From Ipomoea triloba (lineage: Eukaryota > Streptophyta > Magnoliopsida > Solanales > Convolvulaceae): a stretch of 64,000 nucleotides of DNA. A program made the translations under genes and the position numbers. The notes under the pieces were generated by a model. That model saw only the letters and a program-made list of their open reading frames with translations. It ran no database searches and was not told the DNA's origin. This document shows, in pieces, positions 22,496 to 33,722 of the stretch (its first letter is position 1; each line of letters begins with the position of its first letter). The DNA lies in the NCBI RefSeq assembly GCF_003576645.1, contig NC_044930.1, positions 19,058,873-19,122,872 on the forward strand, read 5' to 3'.

Positions 22496-23528
22496 TTGAT
22501 CAAGATTTGGTGGGTATTGTAGTAAGTAATGGTGATGAAGCGTATGAGTTGTATAACGATTATGCATTTAGAGTTGGTTTTAGTGTGAGGAAGGGTAAGC
22601 AACGCTACCAAGGGTCTACTAAAAATGTTAAGATGAAGACATTTTTGTGCTCTAAGGCTGGTAGTAAGTCCAAGAAAAACAGTGGTGTTAAGGCGTATTC
22701 AAAGATTGATTTAAGGACGGGGTGTGGCGCATATATTCAGTTTGATGTAGATGGTAATGGGGTGTGGACAGTAACAAAACACGAGAAAGCTCATAACCAC
22801 AAGCTAAGCACTAAAGACAAGAGTCACCTACTTCGTTCGCACAGAAGAGTGGGAAATAATCAACTTTCATACTTAAGAGACTTAAAGAAGAATGGGGTTG
22901 CCTTGGCGGATGGGATAAGGTTTTTGAAACATCAGTCAGGAGGGTCTCCACTCGTTGGGTTTACCAATCGAGATGCTTACAATTCAGTGGCATCTGATTC
23001 ATTGAAGAGCTTGGATGGAACTGATTCGAATTCGTTGATTGAAATATTTAGGAGGAGGCAGTGTAATGAGCCTGACTTCTTTTTTGACTTTGAAGTTGAT
23101 GATGATGCAAGATTAACTAGCTTTTTTTTTGGAGGGACGGGCAAATGAGACGGGACTATGCATTGTTTGGAGACTTGTTAGTGCATGATACAACATATCG
23201 CACTAACAAGTACGACATGATATGTGGTCCATTTGTAGGGATGAACCACTATTGTATGAATATTATGTTTGGGAGTGGTTTTTTGATGAACGAAAGGATA
23301 GAGTCATTTGTATGGTTGTTTAGAGCATTTCTTAGATCTATGGGTGGCAAATGTCCACAAACCATTATGACTGATCAATGTGCAGCCATGGCTTTGCATA
23401 TGGCATATTGGTGAGAACTCGAAGAAGCACATCAAGACACTTAGGAACAATAAGAATTTCATTGATCTATTTAATTGTTTGTTGAAGTACACAGACACCG
23501 AAGCTGAGTTTGAGTTGTATTGGTCAAG
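22496..23528 (+). pseudogene. MULE transposase: FAR1 DNA-binding and N-terminal DDE part (copy 1)
   Basis: The exon starts at VDQDLVGIVVSNGDEAYELY and carries a FAR1-type WRKY-GCM1 zinc-binding domain (CSKAG...CGAY, closing with HEKAHNHKL), which binds the element's ends. The MULE catalytic domain follows: the first-Asp block VHDTTYRTNKYDM and the second-Asp block TIMTDQCAAMA. Two lesions are seen. A nine-T run near 23121 breaks the frame; seven Ts, as in the copy at 24905, restore TSFFWRDGQ. A deletion fuses TDQC.AMA to WLCIWHIGEN, losing about ten codons that normally separate them. The exon ends at a GT donor after ELYWSR (23528). The SWIM part lies in a later exon, best preserved at 27768. 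Confidence 0.8.
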
Positions 23529-23804
23529 GTATGTTATTGTATTTTACTCATTCACTTTGAGTTTGAATTTTCAATACTATTTTTGTAAAATAATGACTTA
23601 TTGATTTGTGAATATACAGTATAGAAGCTGTGAATCTAGAGTACTAAATGTGTGAATGTAGAACATATAGTAATATAATTACTAAACAAGTATCATTGAA
23701 ATGTGTGAATATGGACTTTTCAAACTGTGAACATAGAGTATTGAATATGTGAATATAGAGACATGAATGTGTGAATGTAGATCAGATAGTAATATATGGC
23801 TTAG

Positions 23805-25460
23805 ATGATTGTTTACCATGTTTTTTCTTGATACTCTGTTTTATTTTTTTATATTTGTAGTGAATGCAGATTTAGTTGTTGTCTCAACAAGCAATGATCA
23901 AGGCTGTATAAATGTTGAGGATTCCCAGGTTTTTTTTTAAAATTGTTTTTAGAGAAAAATTAGTGATTCATATTGATTTACGATTTATGTGTAGTTGTGT
24001 GTAATAGTGTTTGATGTGTGAATATAGAGTATAGGACTGTGAATATATAGTTTTGAATGTGTGAATGCATAACAGTGTTGATATAATTGCTAAACATATT
24101 GCCCTGAAATGTGTGAATGACATACTTCTATGGAGATTTGATGAATGTTATTCTTTTAGTAGCTGATTTATTGGCATTCCCCGCCCCCCTCTACGTAGAG
24201 AATATATTTCCATTAGATTGCTTTTTATTTGTTTCTTTGGTATGCTTTCCATACTTGAGGTTATATTTCATATGTGCAGTTGATCAAGATTTGGTGGGTA
24301 TTGTAGTAAGTAATGGTGATGAAGCGTATGAGTTGTATAACGATTATGCATTTAGAGTTGGTTTTAGTGTGAGGAAGGGTAAGCAACGCTACCAAGGGTC
24401 TACTAAAAATGTTAAGATGAAGACATTTTTGTGCTCTAAGGCTGGTAGTAAGTCCAAGAAAAACAGTGGTGTTAAGGCGTATTCAAAGATTGATTTAAGG
24501 ACGGGGTGGGCGCATATATTCAGTTGATGTAGATGGTAATGGGGTGTGGACAGTAACAAAACACGAGAAAGCTCATAACCACAAGCTAAGCACTAAAGAC
24601 AAGAGTCACCTACTTCGTTCGCACAGAAGAGTGGGAAATAATCAACTTTCATACTTAAGAGACTTAAAGAAGAGTGGGGTTGCCTTGGCGGATGGGATAA
24701 GGTTTTTGAAACATCAGTCAGGAGGGTCTCCACTCGTTGGGTTTACCAATCGAGATGCTTACAATTCATTGGCATCTGATTCATTGAAGAGCTTGGATGG
24801 AACTGATTCGAATTCGTTGATTGAAATATTCAGGAGGAGGCAGTGTAATGAGCCTGACTTCTTTTTTGACTTTGAAGTTGATGATGATGCAAGATTAACT
24901 AGCTTTTTTTGGAGGGACGGGCAAATGAGACGAGACTATGCGTTGTTTGGAGACTTGTTAGTGCATGATACAACATATCGCACTAACAAGTACGACATGA
25001 TATGTGGTCCATTTGTAGGGATGAACCACCATTGTATGAATATTATGTTTGGGTGTGTTTTTTGATGAACGAAAGGATAGAGTCATTTGTATGGTTGTTT
25101 AGAGCATTTCTTAGATCTATGGGTGGCAAATGTCCACAAACCATTATGACTGATCAATGTGAAGCCATGGCTTTGCATATGGCATATCGGTGAGAACTCG
25201 AAGAAGCACATCAAGACACTTAGGAACAATAAGAATTTCATGGATCTATTTAATTGTTTGTTGAAGTACACAGACACCGAAGCTGAGTTTGAGTTGTATT
25301 GGTCAAGGTATGTTATTGTATTTTACTCATTCACTTTGAGTTTGAATTTTCAATACTATTTTTGTAAAATAATGACTTATTGATTTGTGAATATACAGTA
25401 TAGAAGCTGTGAATCTAGAGTACTAAATGTGTGAACATATAGTAGTAAACTGTGAACCCC
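23805..25460 (+). pseudogene. extra copy of MULE transposase 5' and middle exons (copy 2)
   Basis: From TGGCTTAGA at about 23805 the sequence restarts at the equivalent of 21979 and repeats everything up to the intron after ELYWSR. It is nearly identical but carries many 1-20-bp deletions (for example around 24118-24180) and frameshifts (24520 and 25055). It keeps seven Ts at 24905 and shares the TDQC-WLCIWHIGEN deletion with copy 1, so that deletion predates the copying. It ends in a run of N. The pattern suggests a redundant or poor-quality assembly piece, or a real duplication. Confidence 0.75.
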
Positions 25461-25485
25461 NNNNNNNNNNNNNNNNNNNNNNNNN
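25461..25485. other. assembly gap (25 N)
   Basis: Twenty-five undetermined bases inside the duplicated transposase intron. Confidence 1.
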
Positions 25486-25613
25486 CTTGAGTTCAGAGAT
25501 CTTAAAAACTGTGAATGTAGAGGAGTGTATTTGTGAATATAGAGTTATCAGATTGTGAATATAGTTTCTAAAATTGTGAATATTTTTTCCTTTTGTGATC
25601 TTATGATTTTCAG

Positions 25614-26693
25614 GATGGTGATTGACTATAAGTGTCATAAGAATCCGTGGTTAGAAAAATTGTACGATTGTAGGGAAAAATGGTGCCCGGCATTTAACAA
25701 GGATTACTTTTCTGGTGGCATTTTATCCTCACAAAGGAGTGAGACCACAAACCATTCAATTTCTAGGAAGCTAACAAAGACAGCAGGGCTTTGTGATTTC
25801 TACTCATCGTTTGTGAGCGTTGTTTCTGAATGGAGAAGTAAGGAAAATGGTGAGGATTTTCGGTGTGCTCAAGGCATGCCCAATATGATGATGGATGATG
25901 TGAAACTTCTTTCACATGCTAGAGAGGTATATACCATTGAAATATATTATATGTTTGAGGAACAATTCTTGAAAGGTGCTGCTTGTCATCAAGATAGTGT
26001 TTTGATGATGGCTGTCATTTGAAGTATCATGTTTGGCGTCTGATAAAGATATTATAAGGCATGAAGTTAGTTTTAAGCCTACCAATTTGGATATTTCTTG
26101 CAGTTGTAAGTTGTTTCTGAATTAGGAATTTTGTGCTGCCATTGTTTACGCATTATGAATGTACATTGCATTTGTTCTATTCCCGATAAATACATTTTGA
26201 AAAGGTGGACAAAGAAAGTTGCTGAAGGCAAGGCTGTTGATATGGGTTCTTTGTCTTCTAATGTTGGTGTTGCTCCTTCAATTTGGGTTGTTGAGATGAC
26301 CAGGAAGTTTCAAAGACTAATTGTTTCTTTCAAGACAACAGTGCAGCTAGACAGCGTTGTGAAGAAGCTTTTCAAAGTGCAAAGAAAAGTGTTGAAACCG
26401 AGGTTGGTTATGTTCATATTGAAGAGTCTGATGTCCCATCTTCAAGTGGTATTGTACAAGATCCATCAAGCCGGAGATTGAAAGGTGAGCGTAATAAGAG
26501 GCGAAGTAGTATTATTGAAAAGAAGTCTGCTGTAGCTAGGGGGCGAAAGAGTTCTGCAAACAAGGTTGCTTCAATTACAAAGGGTGTTGTTCAATCTATT
26601 TTGTCGGGAAGTTTATCTGAGATTGCTGGGGATGGATATCTTGTACATCCAAGTTCTGGGAGTTCTGAATTAGTTCATGTTAATAAGAGATGA
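25614..26693 (+). pseudogene. MULE transposase C-terminal exon, frameshifted copy
   Basis: After an AG acceptor the exon begins MVIDYKCHKNPWLEKLYDCR and matches the exon at 27768-28851. It has single-base losses at about 26003, 26040, 26118 and 26330 that split it into three frames. It retains the SWIM histidine (GCTGCCATTGT, CCHC) that the intact copy has changed to Asn. A copy of the last Ulp1 exon follows at about 27300-27485, on the opposite strand. Confidence 0.75.
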
Positions 26694-27299
26694 CAATATA
26701 TTTTTTGTATTTGTGAACATTTAGTTATAAAATTTCTTTGGAGTTATTAATTAGTACATTTCAGTGATGCTTGTGGAGTGTTGAAATTGTGAATTTAGAG
26801 TTATTAAGTTGTGAATGTTTAGTTTTAAAACTGAAATGTAGACAGATAGTAATATAATCACTGAAATGTGTGAATGTGTAGTTTTCAATGTGTGAATATA
26901 GTGTATAGAATATGTGAATATATGAAAGATGTGAATGTTGAACAGATAGTAATATAATACGAACAAGTCTGAAATGTGTGAATATATGCTTTCAACGTGA
27001 ATATAGAGAATTGTGATTGCATGAGTGTGTGAATTAACAGATAGTAATTTTCGAAATGTATGAATGAGGACTTTTCAGACTGTGAATATAGAGTATTGAA
27101 GCTGTGAATATAAAGACATGAATGTGAATGTAGAAAAGATAGTAATATAATTGAATTATTTGGAGTTTGAGGGTGATTTTGGTTAACAGAGTTATTATGG
27201 TCAATGGTCAATTTATAGTTAGAAGTGTGAATGTGGTGTTTTGAAATTATGAATATAAAGCTATGGGGGTGTGAATATGTAACAAAATTAAAACTTGTA

Positions 27300-27486
27300 C
27301 AAAAAAGGATTACAACATAGTTCTACAGGAATTCAGGAACTATTGTATATTCACATTTGAGTACAAGCTGTTCATTTCTTGTTGTACAAGAGTTTGGTTT
27401 TCTTGATCACAATGTTTTCAATATGTTGGCACGCCACCTTATGATTGTTGCGGCGTACCTGGCCCTCAATCCAATTAAGAAGTCTT
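27300..27486 (-). pseudogene. duplicate of the last Ulp1 exon
   Basis: Near-identical to 29573-29759, with small indels. Read on the minus strand it contains the EDFLIGLRARYAATIIRW segment. It marks the right limit of the duplicated segment and is not attached to the rest of a Ulp1 gene. Confidence 0.7.
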
Positions 27487-27767
27487 CCTAGGAGACATGA
27501 ATGTGTGAATGTAGATCAGATAGTAATATAATTACTGAACAAGTATTACTGAAATGTGTGAATGTGGACGTTTGAAACTATGAATGTATAGTATAGCGTT
27601 TGTGAATGTAGAGTTATGAATGTGTGAATGTTTATCAGACTTGAGTTCAGAGATCTTAAAAACTGTGAATGTAGAGGAGTGTATTTGTGAATATAGAGTT
27701 ATCAGATTGTGAATATACTTTCTAAAATTGTGAATATTTTTTCCTTTTGTGATCTTATGATTTTCAG

Positions 27768-28851
27768 GATGGTGATTGACTATAAGTGTCATAAGAATCC
27801 GTGGTTAGAAAAATTGTACGATTGTAGGGAAAAATGGTGCCCGACATTTAACAAGGATTACTTTTCTGGTGGCATTTTATCCTCACAAAGGAGTGAGACC
27901 ACAAACCATTCAATTTCTAGGAAGCTAACAAAGACAGCAGGGCTTTGTGATTTCTACTCATCATTTGTGAGCGTTGTTTCTGAATGGAGAAGTAAGGAAA
28001 ATGGTGAGGATTTTCGGTGTGCTCAAGGCATGCCTAATATGATGATGGATGATGTGAAACTTCTTTCACATGCTAGAGAGGTATATACCATTGAAATATA
28101 TTATATGTTTGAGGAACAATTCTTGAAAGGTGCTGCTTGTCATCAAGATAGTGTTTTGGATGATGGCTGTCATTTGAAGTATCATGTTTGGCGTCCTGAT
28201 AAAGATATTATAAGGCATGAAGTTAGTTTTAAGCCTACCAATTTGGATATTTCTTGCAGTTGTAAGTTATTTTCTGAATTAGGAATTTTGTGCTGCAATT
28301 GTTTACGCATTATGAATGTATATTGCATTTGTTCTATTCCCGATAAATACATTTTGAAAAGGTGGACAAAGAAAGTTGCTGAAGGCAAGGCTGTTGATAT
28401 GGGTTCTTTGTCTTCTAATGTTGGTGTTGCTCCTTCAATTTGGGTTGTTGAGATGACCAGAAAGTTTCAAAGACTAATTGTTTCTTCTCAAGACAATAGT
28501 GCAGCTAGACAGCGTTGTGAAGAAGCTTTTGAAAGTGCAAAGAAAAGTGTTGAAACCGAGGTTGGTTATGTTCATATTGAAGAGTCTGATATCCCATCTT
28601 CAAGTGGTATTGTACAAGATCCATCAAGCCGGAGATTGAAAGGTGAGCGTAATAAGAGGCGAAGTAGTATTATTGAAAAGAAGTCTATTGTAGCTAGGGG
28701 GCGAAAGAGTTCTGCAAACAAGGTTGCTTCAATTACAAAGGGTGTTGTTCAATCTATTTTGTCGGAAAGTTTATATGAGATTGCTGGGGATGGATATCTT
28801 GTACATCCAAGTTCTGGGAGTTCTGAATTAGTTCATGTTAATAAGAGATGA
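27768..28851 (+). CDS. MULE transposase, C-terminal exon with SWIM-type zinc finger (open)
   Basis: An open exon of about 360 codons after the acceptor TTTTCAG; splicing from 23528 (TCAAG) gives SRMVIDYK in frame. It holds the end of the MULE domain (SQRSETTNHSISRKL), a SWIM-like motif CSCKLFSELGILCCNC, and the following KYILKRWTKK typical of FAR1-related transposases. The SWIM pattern CxCxnCxH has Asn in place of His, whereas the broken copy at 25614 has His. The tail is basic (GERNKRRSSI, RGRKSSANK), suggesting DNA binding or nuclear import. It ends with TGA at 28849-28851. This exon is intact, but the upstream exons are not. Confidence 0.8.
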
Positions 28852-29619
28852 CAATATATTTTTTGTATTTGGGAACATTTAATTATAAAATTTCTTTGGA
28901 GTTATTAATTAGTACATTTCAGTGATGCTTGTGGAGTGTTGAAATTGTGAATTTAGAGTTATTAAGTTGTGAATGTTTAGTTTTAAAACTGAAATGTAGA
29001 ACAAATAGTAATATAATCACTGAAATGTGTGAATGTGTAGTTTTCAATGTGTGAATATAGTGTATAGAATATGTGAATATATAGAAATGAATGTGTGAAT
29101 GTTGAACAGATAGTAATATAATTACTGAACAAGTATCACTGAAGTATGTGAATATATGACTTTTCAAACTGTGAATATAGAGAATTGAAGTTGTGAATAT
29201 AGAGACATGAGTGTGTGAATGTAAAACAGATAGTAATATAATTTCTGAAATGTATGAATGAGGACTTTTCAGACTGTGAATATAGAGTATTGAAGCTGTG
29301 AATATAAAGACATGAATGTGTGAATGTAGAACAGATAGTAATATAATTATTGAAATTGTGAATTTGGATTTATTAAGTTGTGAATGTTTAGTTTTAAAAC
29401 TGTTAATACCTTATTTAAAAATTGTGAATATATAGTATAGGAGGTTAACAAAGTTAAGATTATTATGGTCAATGGTCAATTTATAGTTAGAGAAGTGTGA
29501 ATGTGGTGTTTTGAAATTATGAATATAAAGCTATGGGGGTGTGAATATGTAACAAAATTAAAACTTGTACAAAAAAGGATTACAACATAGTTCTACAGGA
29601 ATACAAGGAACTATTGTAT

Positions 29620-32600
29620 ATTCACATTTGAGTACAAGCTGTTCGTTTCTTGTTGTACAAGAGTTTGGTTTTCTTGATCACAATGTTTTTCAATGTGTTG
29701 GCACGCCACCTTATGATTGTTGCGGCGTACCTGGCCCTCAATCCAATTAAGAAGTCTTCCTAAAAATATACAAGATCAAATAAATACTTTATTGCAATGC
29801 TAGGAAAAAAAAAGAGAAGAAATTATTCAAAGCTAGTATTTGTGTACTTACATTTAAGCTTGCTTTCTTTCTGAATCCCGGGTTCCATTTCTTCAATGTC
29901 CCATTATATGTTTCCATATGCCTCATTACAAATAGTCCGCAATCAATATAATTTTCTGATTCTTTCCAATTCATGTCAACAACCTCTTCGGTTAGCTCAT
30001 CCACCTTCCAGAATAGGGCAGATGACCCCAGTGCTAGGTATTCTTTTAAAGCTGTAACCTGGACATAAATATTTAAGTCTACCACTGTTACACATTCACA
30101 CGTTCATAACAGTATATTCGCAGATTATCTACTCTACATTCACAGATTGAAAATACCACATTCACACATTTCAATGCTACATTTTCAGTGATTATATTAC
30201 ATCTGCTATACATTCACACTTTGATAACTCTATATTCACACTTTATATACTATATATTCACGGTTTGAAAAGTACACATTCACATACATGTAGCAACTGA
30301 AAAGGAGCTCAAGTTGTTGATCAACTTACCAAGAGGGTTGTGCAATCTCCATACTTGTCCTTCATGGTAACACCACGATCTAAGGACTTGTTGTCAATTA
30401 TTTCAAGTTTTGAGGCTTTAACATTGATGCAAATGAGAAAATAGTGCCCATGACGAAGCACTGGAAAGAATATCTAAGTTCAAAAAAGGAAAATAAAAAC
30501 AGTGTCATTAATGTCTTGAATGTGACTAGATAAAACTGAGTGTTGTTGATAAACTCACCAGGTTCGCATCAGCTATGTCCAAATTTTGTAGGCGCTCAAT
30601 TTCATATGTCATCCGTTCATAGAAGTTTTGTTTCTTTTTTTCAATCGGGAGACATTTCATCCATTCGTGGGTGGGATCTAGTTGTAACTAAGATTAAAAA
30701 AAAAAAAAAACAAAGTTCTCAATTTGGATACTTTTTTAAGTCAGAAATACGGATAAATAATTTTAAGTTCACAAATTTTTATGCTTTTTGTGTGAATGTG
30801 GGGTATATAAACTGTGAATATAGAGTATAGAATATGTGAATCTTTAAAATAGTTAACACAGTCCAGCAACTTGTACCCTGTAATGTGTGAATGTATAGGT
30901 TTCAAATTGTGAATTTAGAGTATAGAAACTGTGAATATAGTAGTATGAATGTGTGAATCTGTAACCAAGTTAACACAGTTCAACCAATATTTAAAAAGTA
31001 TACTTGTTTACAAATTCAAAAAGGACTTACGTAGGCAATTGTGCTGAAAAACACCCTCTTCGGTTGCCCGGGTGCACGCTCTTTGTCAAGCACTGAGAGC
31101 CTCAATGCCCATACATCTAAGAAGAAATTTTCAACTTGGCCAACACTGAGCGAGATGAAGTGATCCCTAGTGATCTCAATGTCACCAAAGCTGAAAAGTA
31201 ATTCACTACAAAAGGCACAAAAAAAATTAAAATTAAAAAAATAGAAAATTTACCTAATTCACATTAATGTAAGTAATTAATAAATATTTAGATGGAGCAT
31301 ACTCTTTAGGATGTTCATCAAAAACTTCTACAAATGCATAGTTTGAGAGGAGTTTATCTGGGACAGTGCCATTTCTGATTTTCATCCCATGTTCATTCTA
31401 AAATGGAGACCGTAGGTTTAGGGGGATGTTCATGAACTTTCGTTGAGGCCTCTTTCTAGTAATGACATCCTCGACATCAGATTCACTCTCCGCTAATGCA
31501 CTGTGTTCACATAATAGAAGTATTTAGTCAACAAAAACAGAAGCTTATGTTTACCAAATATAGAGCCATATATTCACACCTTGTTATCTCTATGTTCACA
31601 GTCTGTGAGGTCTATATTCACAATTTAGAATTTTGGAGGTTTAGCCTAAAGGTATTTAGTTTTAGGTGTCCCAACGCTTTCTTCACAACTTTAGATCCCT
31701 ATGTTCACAAATTGTTAACTGTATATTTACCATCTGTTATATCTATATTCACAATTTGATAACTGATTCCCTTTGTTTTACAGATTCACAGCTTTAATGT
31801 TGTATATTCACATTTTATATATTCCATATTCACAGTTCTTAAACATCATATTCACACATCTTAGGACTTTAGATTCACTATAAGTAGGTCACCTCTGTTA
31901 CAGATTCACAACTTCATAATTTTATATTCACATATTGCATACTAAACATTCACATTTTTTATAGTCCACATTCCCAACATTTTAGGGCTTCATTGCTAAC
32001 TTTACAGCCATTTTATAAATTGACAAAAACATAGTACTAAGATCATTCTTTGTAGTCTAAGTTCTAGAGTCTGCTATGTAAAAGTATTCCATTACCTATC
32101 AAATTCATCAATAGGGGAATCAGCCCTTTGAAAAGGAACTCTAATCACACCAGGGGTTGAAAAAGTTGCATCTTTTGTGGCTTCCACTGCAATTTTATCC
32201 ACCAGGGCATCAATCCCCGGTTCCCCCGTAGCACCCTCTGTCTCTTGCTCTTTCTCCTTCTCTTGTTGCTGCTCCTTGTCTTTCTGTTGCTGCTGTGCTG
32301 GTGGTGGTGTTGGAGTCAGCCCCAAATCACTCTCTTGCTGCTGTGCTGGTGGTGGTGGTGGAGTCAACCCCAAATCCCTCTCCTGTTGCTGTGCTGGTGG
32401 TGGTGTTGGAGTTAGTCCCAAATCAAAGCTCGAAGCATCTACTTGGTCCGATGGTTGTGTTGTTTGAGATAGCCCCAAGTCAAAACAAGGGGCATTAGGG
32501 TCCATTTGTTTCCTTGTCTTTTCAAAGGCTTAGACAGGGGCATCCACAGCCGTAGTGAAGCTTTCACTACCAAAGAAGATGTCGTCCAGCTGGGAGGATG

Positions 32601-33712
32601 TTGGGGTTGAAGTGGCTTCTATGGTGCTGGCAACAGTTAGCATGTTAGATCAGCTTGAAAATGTCTTCCTCATCACATTTACGGGTGCTCCTTGCTTTCC
32701 AATCTCAGCCATAGCCTCACCAAACTCTCCTACTGTCGAAGCCAGCTTTTGTAGGATCCCTGCCACCCTATCTACACTTGATGATGGGACATTCAATGCT
32801 GGTTCAGCAACAACAGGAGGTTGATCATTCTGCCTGGAGGTGGCAGTAGCAACATCAGTAGGTTTTGATATACTGGGGAGCACTGTCCCCCTTCCAAACG
32901 ACCCTACTTTGTTTTCTTCTTTAACCCTTTTTCTGGCAAGTTCAGCACTCCACCCAACAATGGTTGGGTATGTTCTATTCACTCGCATCCCCTTGAACTG
33001 TACTTGGTCAAAGTACACAAGCTGCATAAGACAGGGAGTTAGAACTGAAGTTTATTCACAGTTTGAAAAGTCCATATTCACACATTCACACATTCAGTAC
33101 AGTATATTCACATATTCGATACACTATATTCACAGATTGAAAACTCCACATTCACACTTTTCAGTAATTATATTACTATCTGTTCTACATTCACACATTC
33201 ATGTCCATATATTCACAGCTTCAATATTCTATATTCACAATCTGAAAAGTCTACATTCATAGATTTCAGTAATTATATTACTATCTGTTCTAGATTCACA
33301 CATTCTTGTCCATATATTCACAACTTCAATACACTATATTCACAGTTTGAAAAGTTCATATTCACACATTTCAGTGATACTTGTTCAGTAATTATATCAC
33401 ACATTCACACATTAAGTACTCTATATTCACATATTCAATACACTGCATTGCCATCTTGTCCTAAACCTTAAACATCCCAGCTGGCCTCTCCTTCTTGGGT
33501 GGATCACTCCCCTCATTGTACTAGTAACTAGTATCTCCTTCTTGGGTGGATCACTCCCCTCATTGTACCAGTAACTAGTATTGGACGTGATCCTCTCAAT
33601 CAGCTGCTCTCCATAATCCGGGCTCATATCAATGAAAATATCTCCAAAGGATGAGGTATCTAGAATAATCTTGGCCCAGTTAGTCAGCCTCTCATAGAAA
33701 GACGAGAACAAT
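29620..33712 (-). pseudogene. Ulp1-like (C48) cysteine protease gene of the MULE, split by introns
   Basis: Exons read on the minus strand join in frame: about 33712-33434, 33021-32096, 31500-31303, 31190-31031, 30687-30559, 30473-30330, 30058-29852, then 29759 to about 29620. The C48 triad is present: His in RHGHYFLICIN, Asp in LEIIDN, Cys in NYIDCGLFVMRHME. The N-terminal part has the LVYFDQVQFKGMRV...PTIVGW block common to these MULE proteases and a Pro/Gln-rich linker with four FDLGL/DLGL repeats. Three in-frame stops break it: TGA at 32650-32652, TAA at 32530-32532 and TAG at 31398-31400. A 48-bp direct duplication disturbs the first exon (33500-33590), and a LINE fragment removes the start. 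Such proteins resemble SUMO proteases; their role in transposition is unknown. Confidence 0.8.
30088..33440 (-). repeat. ATTCACA word array, right arm (inverse of the left arm)
   Basis: The introns of the Ulp1 gene (30088-30300, 31500-31990, 33045-33440) carry the same word in reverse, ATTCACA, with the same higher unit inverted (AGTAATTATATTACTATCTG). On the minus (sense) strand it again reads TGTGAAT. One block at about 30790-30970 has the forward orientation. Confidence 0.85.
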
Positions 33713-33722
33713 TACACCTTAT

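Larger units (their letters stand above)
22190..29560 (+). repeat. TGTGAAT word array, left arm
   Basis: All transposase introns and the 3' spacer (22190-22290, 23607-23805, 24015-24118, 25385-25600, 26700-27300, 27490-27740, 28865-29560) are filled with variants of TGTGAATATAGAGTATTGAA, organised in places as a roughly 110-bp higher unit that also contains ACAGATAGTAATATAATTAC and TGAACAAGTATCACTGAAAT. Exons are free of it. The word runs in the sense direction of the transposase gene. Confidence 0.85.
21341..33722. mobile_element. large MULE carrying convergent transposase and Ulp1 genes
   Basis: The region holds a FAR1/MULE/SWIM transposase gene on the plus strand (21668-28851) and a Ulp1-type protease gene on the minus strand (33712-29620), converging near 29.6 kb. 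This plan matches plant MULEs with captured ULP1-like peptidase genes (KAONASHI-type). The left end is marked by CAAATTATGCCGTGG and a hairpin. The right end is lost because a LINE fragment abuts the 5' part of the Ulp1 gene at about 33,722. Introns and spacers are filled with TGTGAAT words. Its present size is inflated by a duplicated segment (23805-27493). Both genes are broken, so the copy is not autonomous. Confidence 0.75.

Noticed and set aside
26751..29167. His/Ile/Ser/Thr-rich minus-strand ORFs (IHIHTFTY-type)
   Set aside because: Translations of the reverse of the TGTGAAT array, not genes.
32177..32498. Cys/Val-rich plus-strand ORFs opposite the Ulp1 linker
   Set aside because: They are the antisense of the Pro/Gln repeat exon; their composition is explained by that exon.
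22190..33440. Short regularly recurring words suggesting a CRISPR-like array
   Set aside because: Units are imperfect, spacing is irregular and there are no unique equal-length spacers or cas genes; this is a eukaryotic transposon interior.
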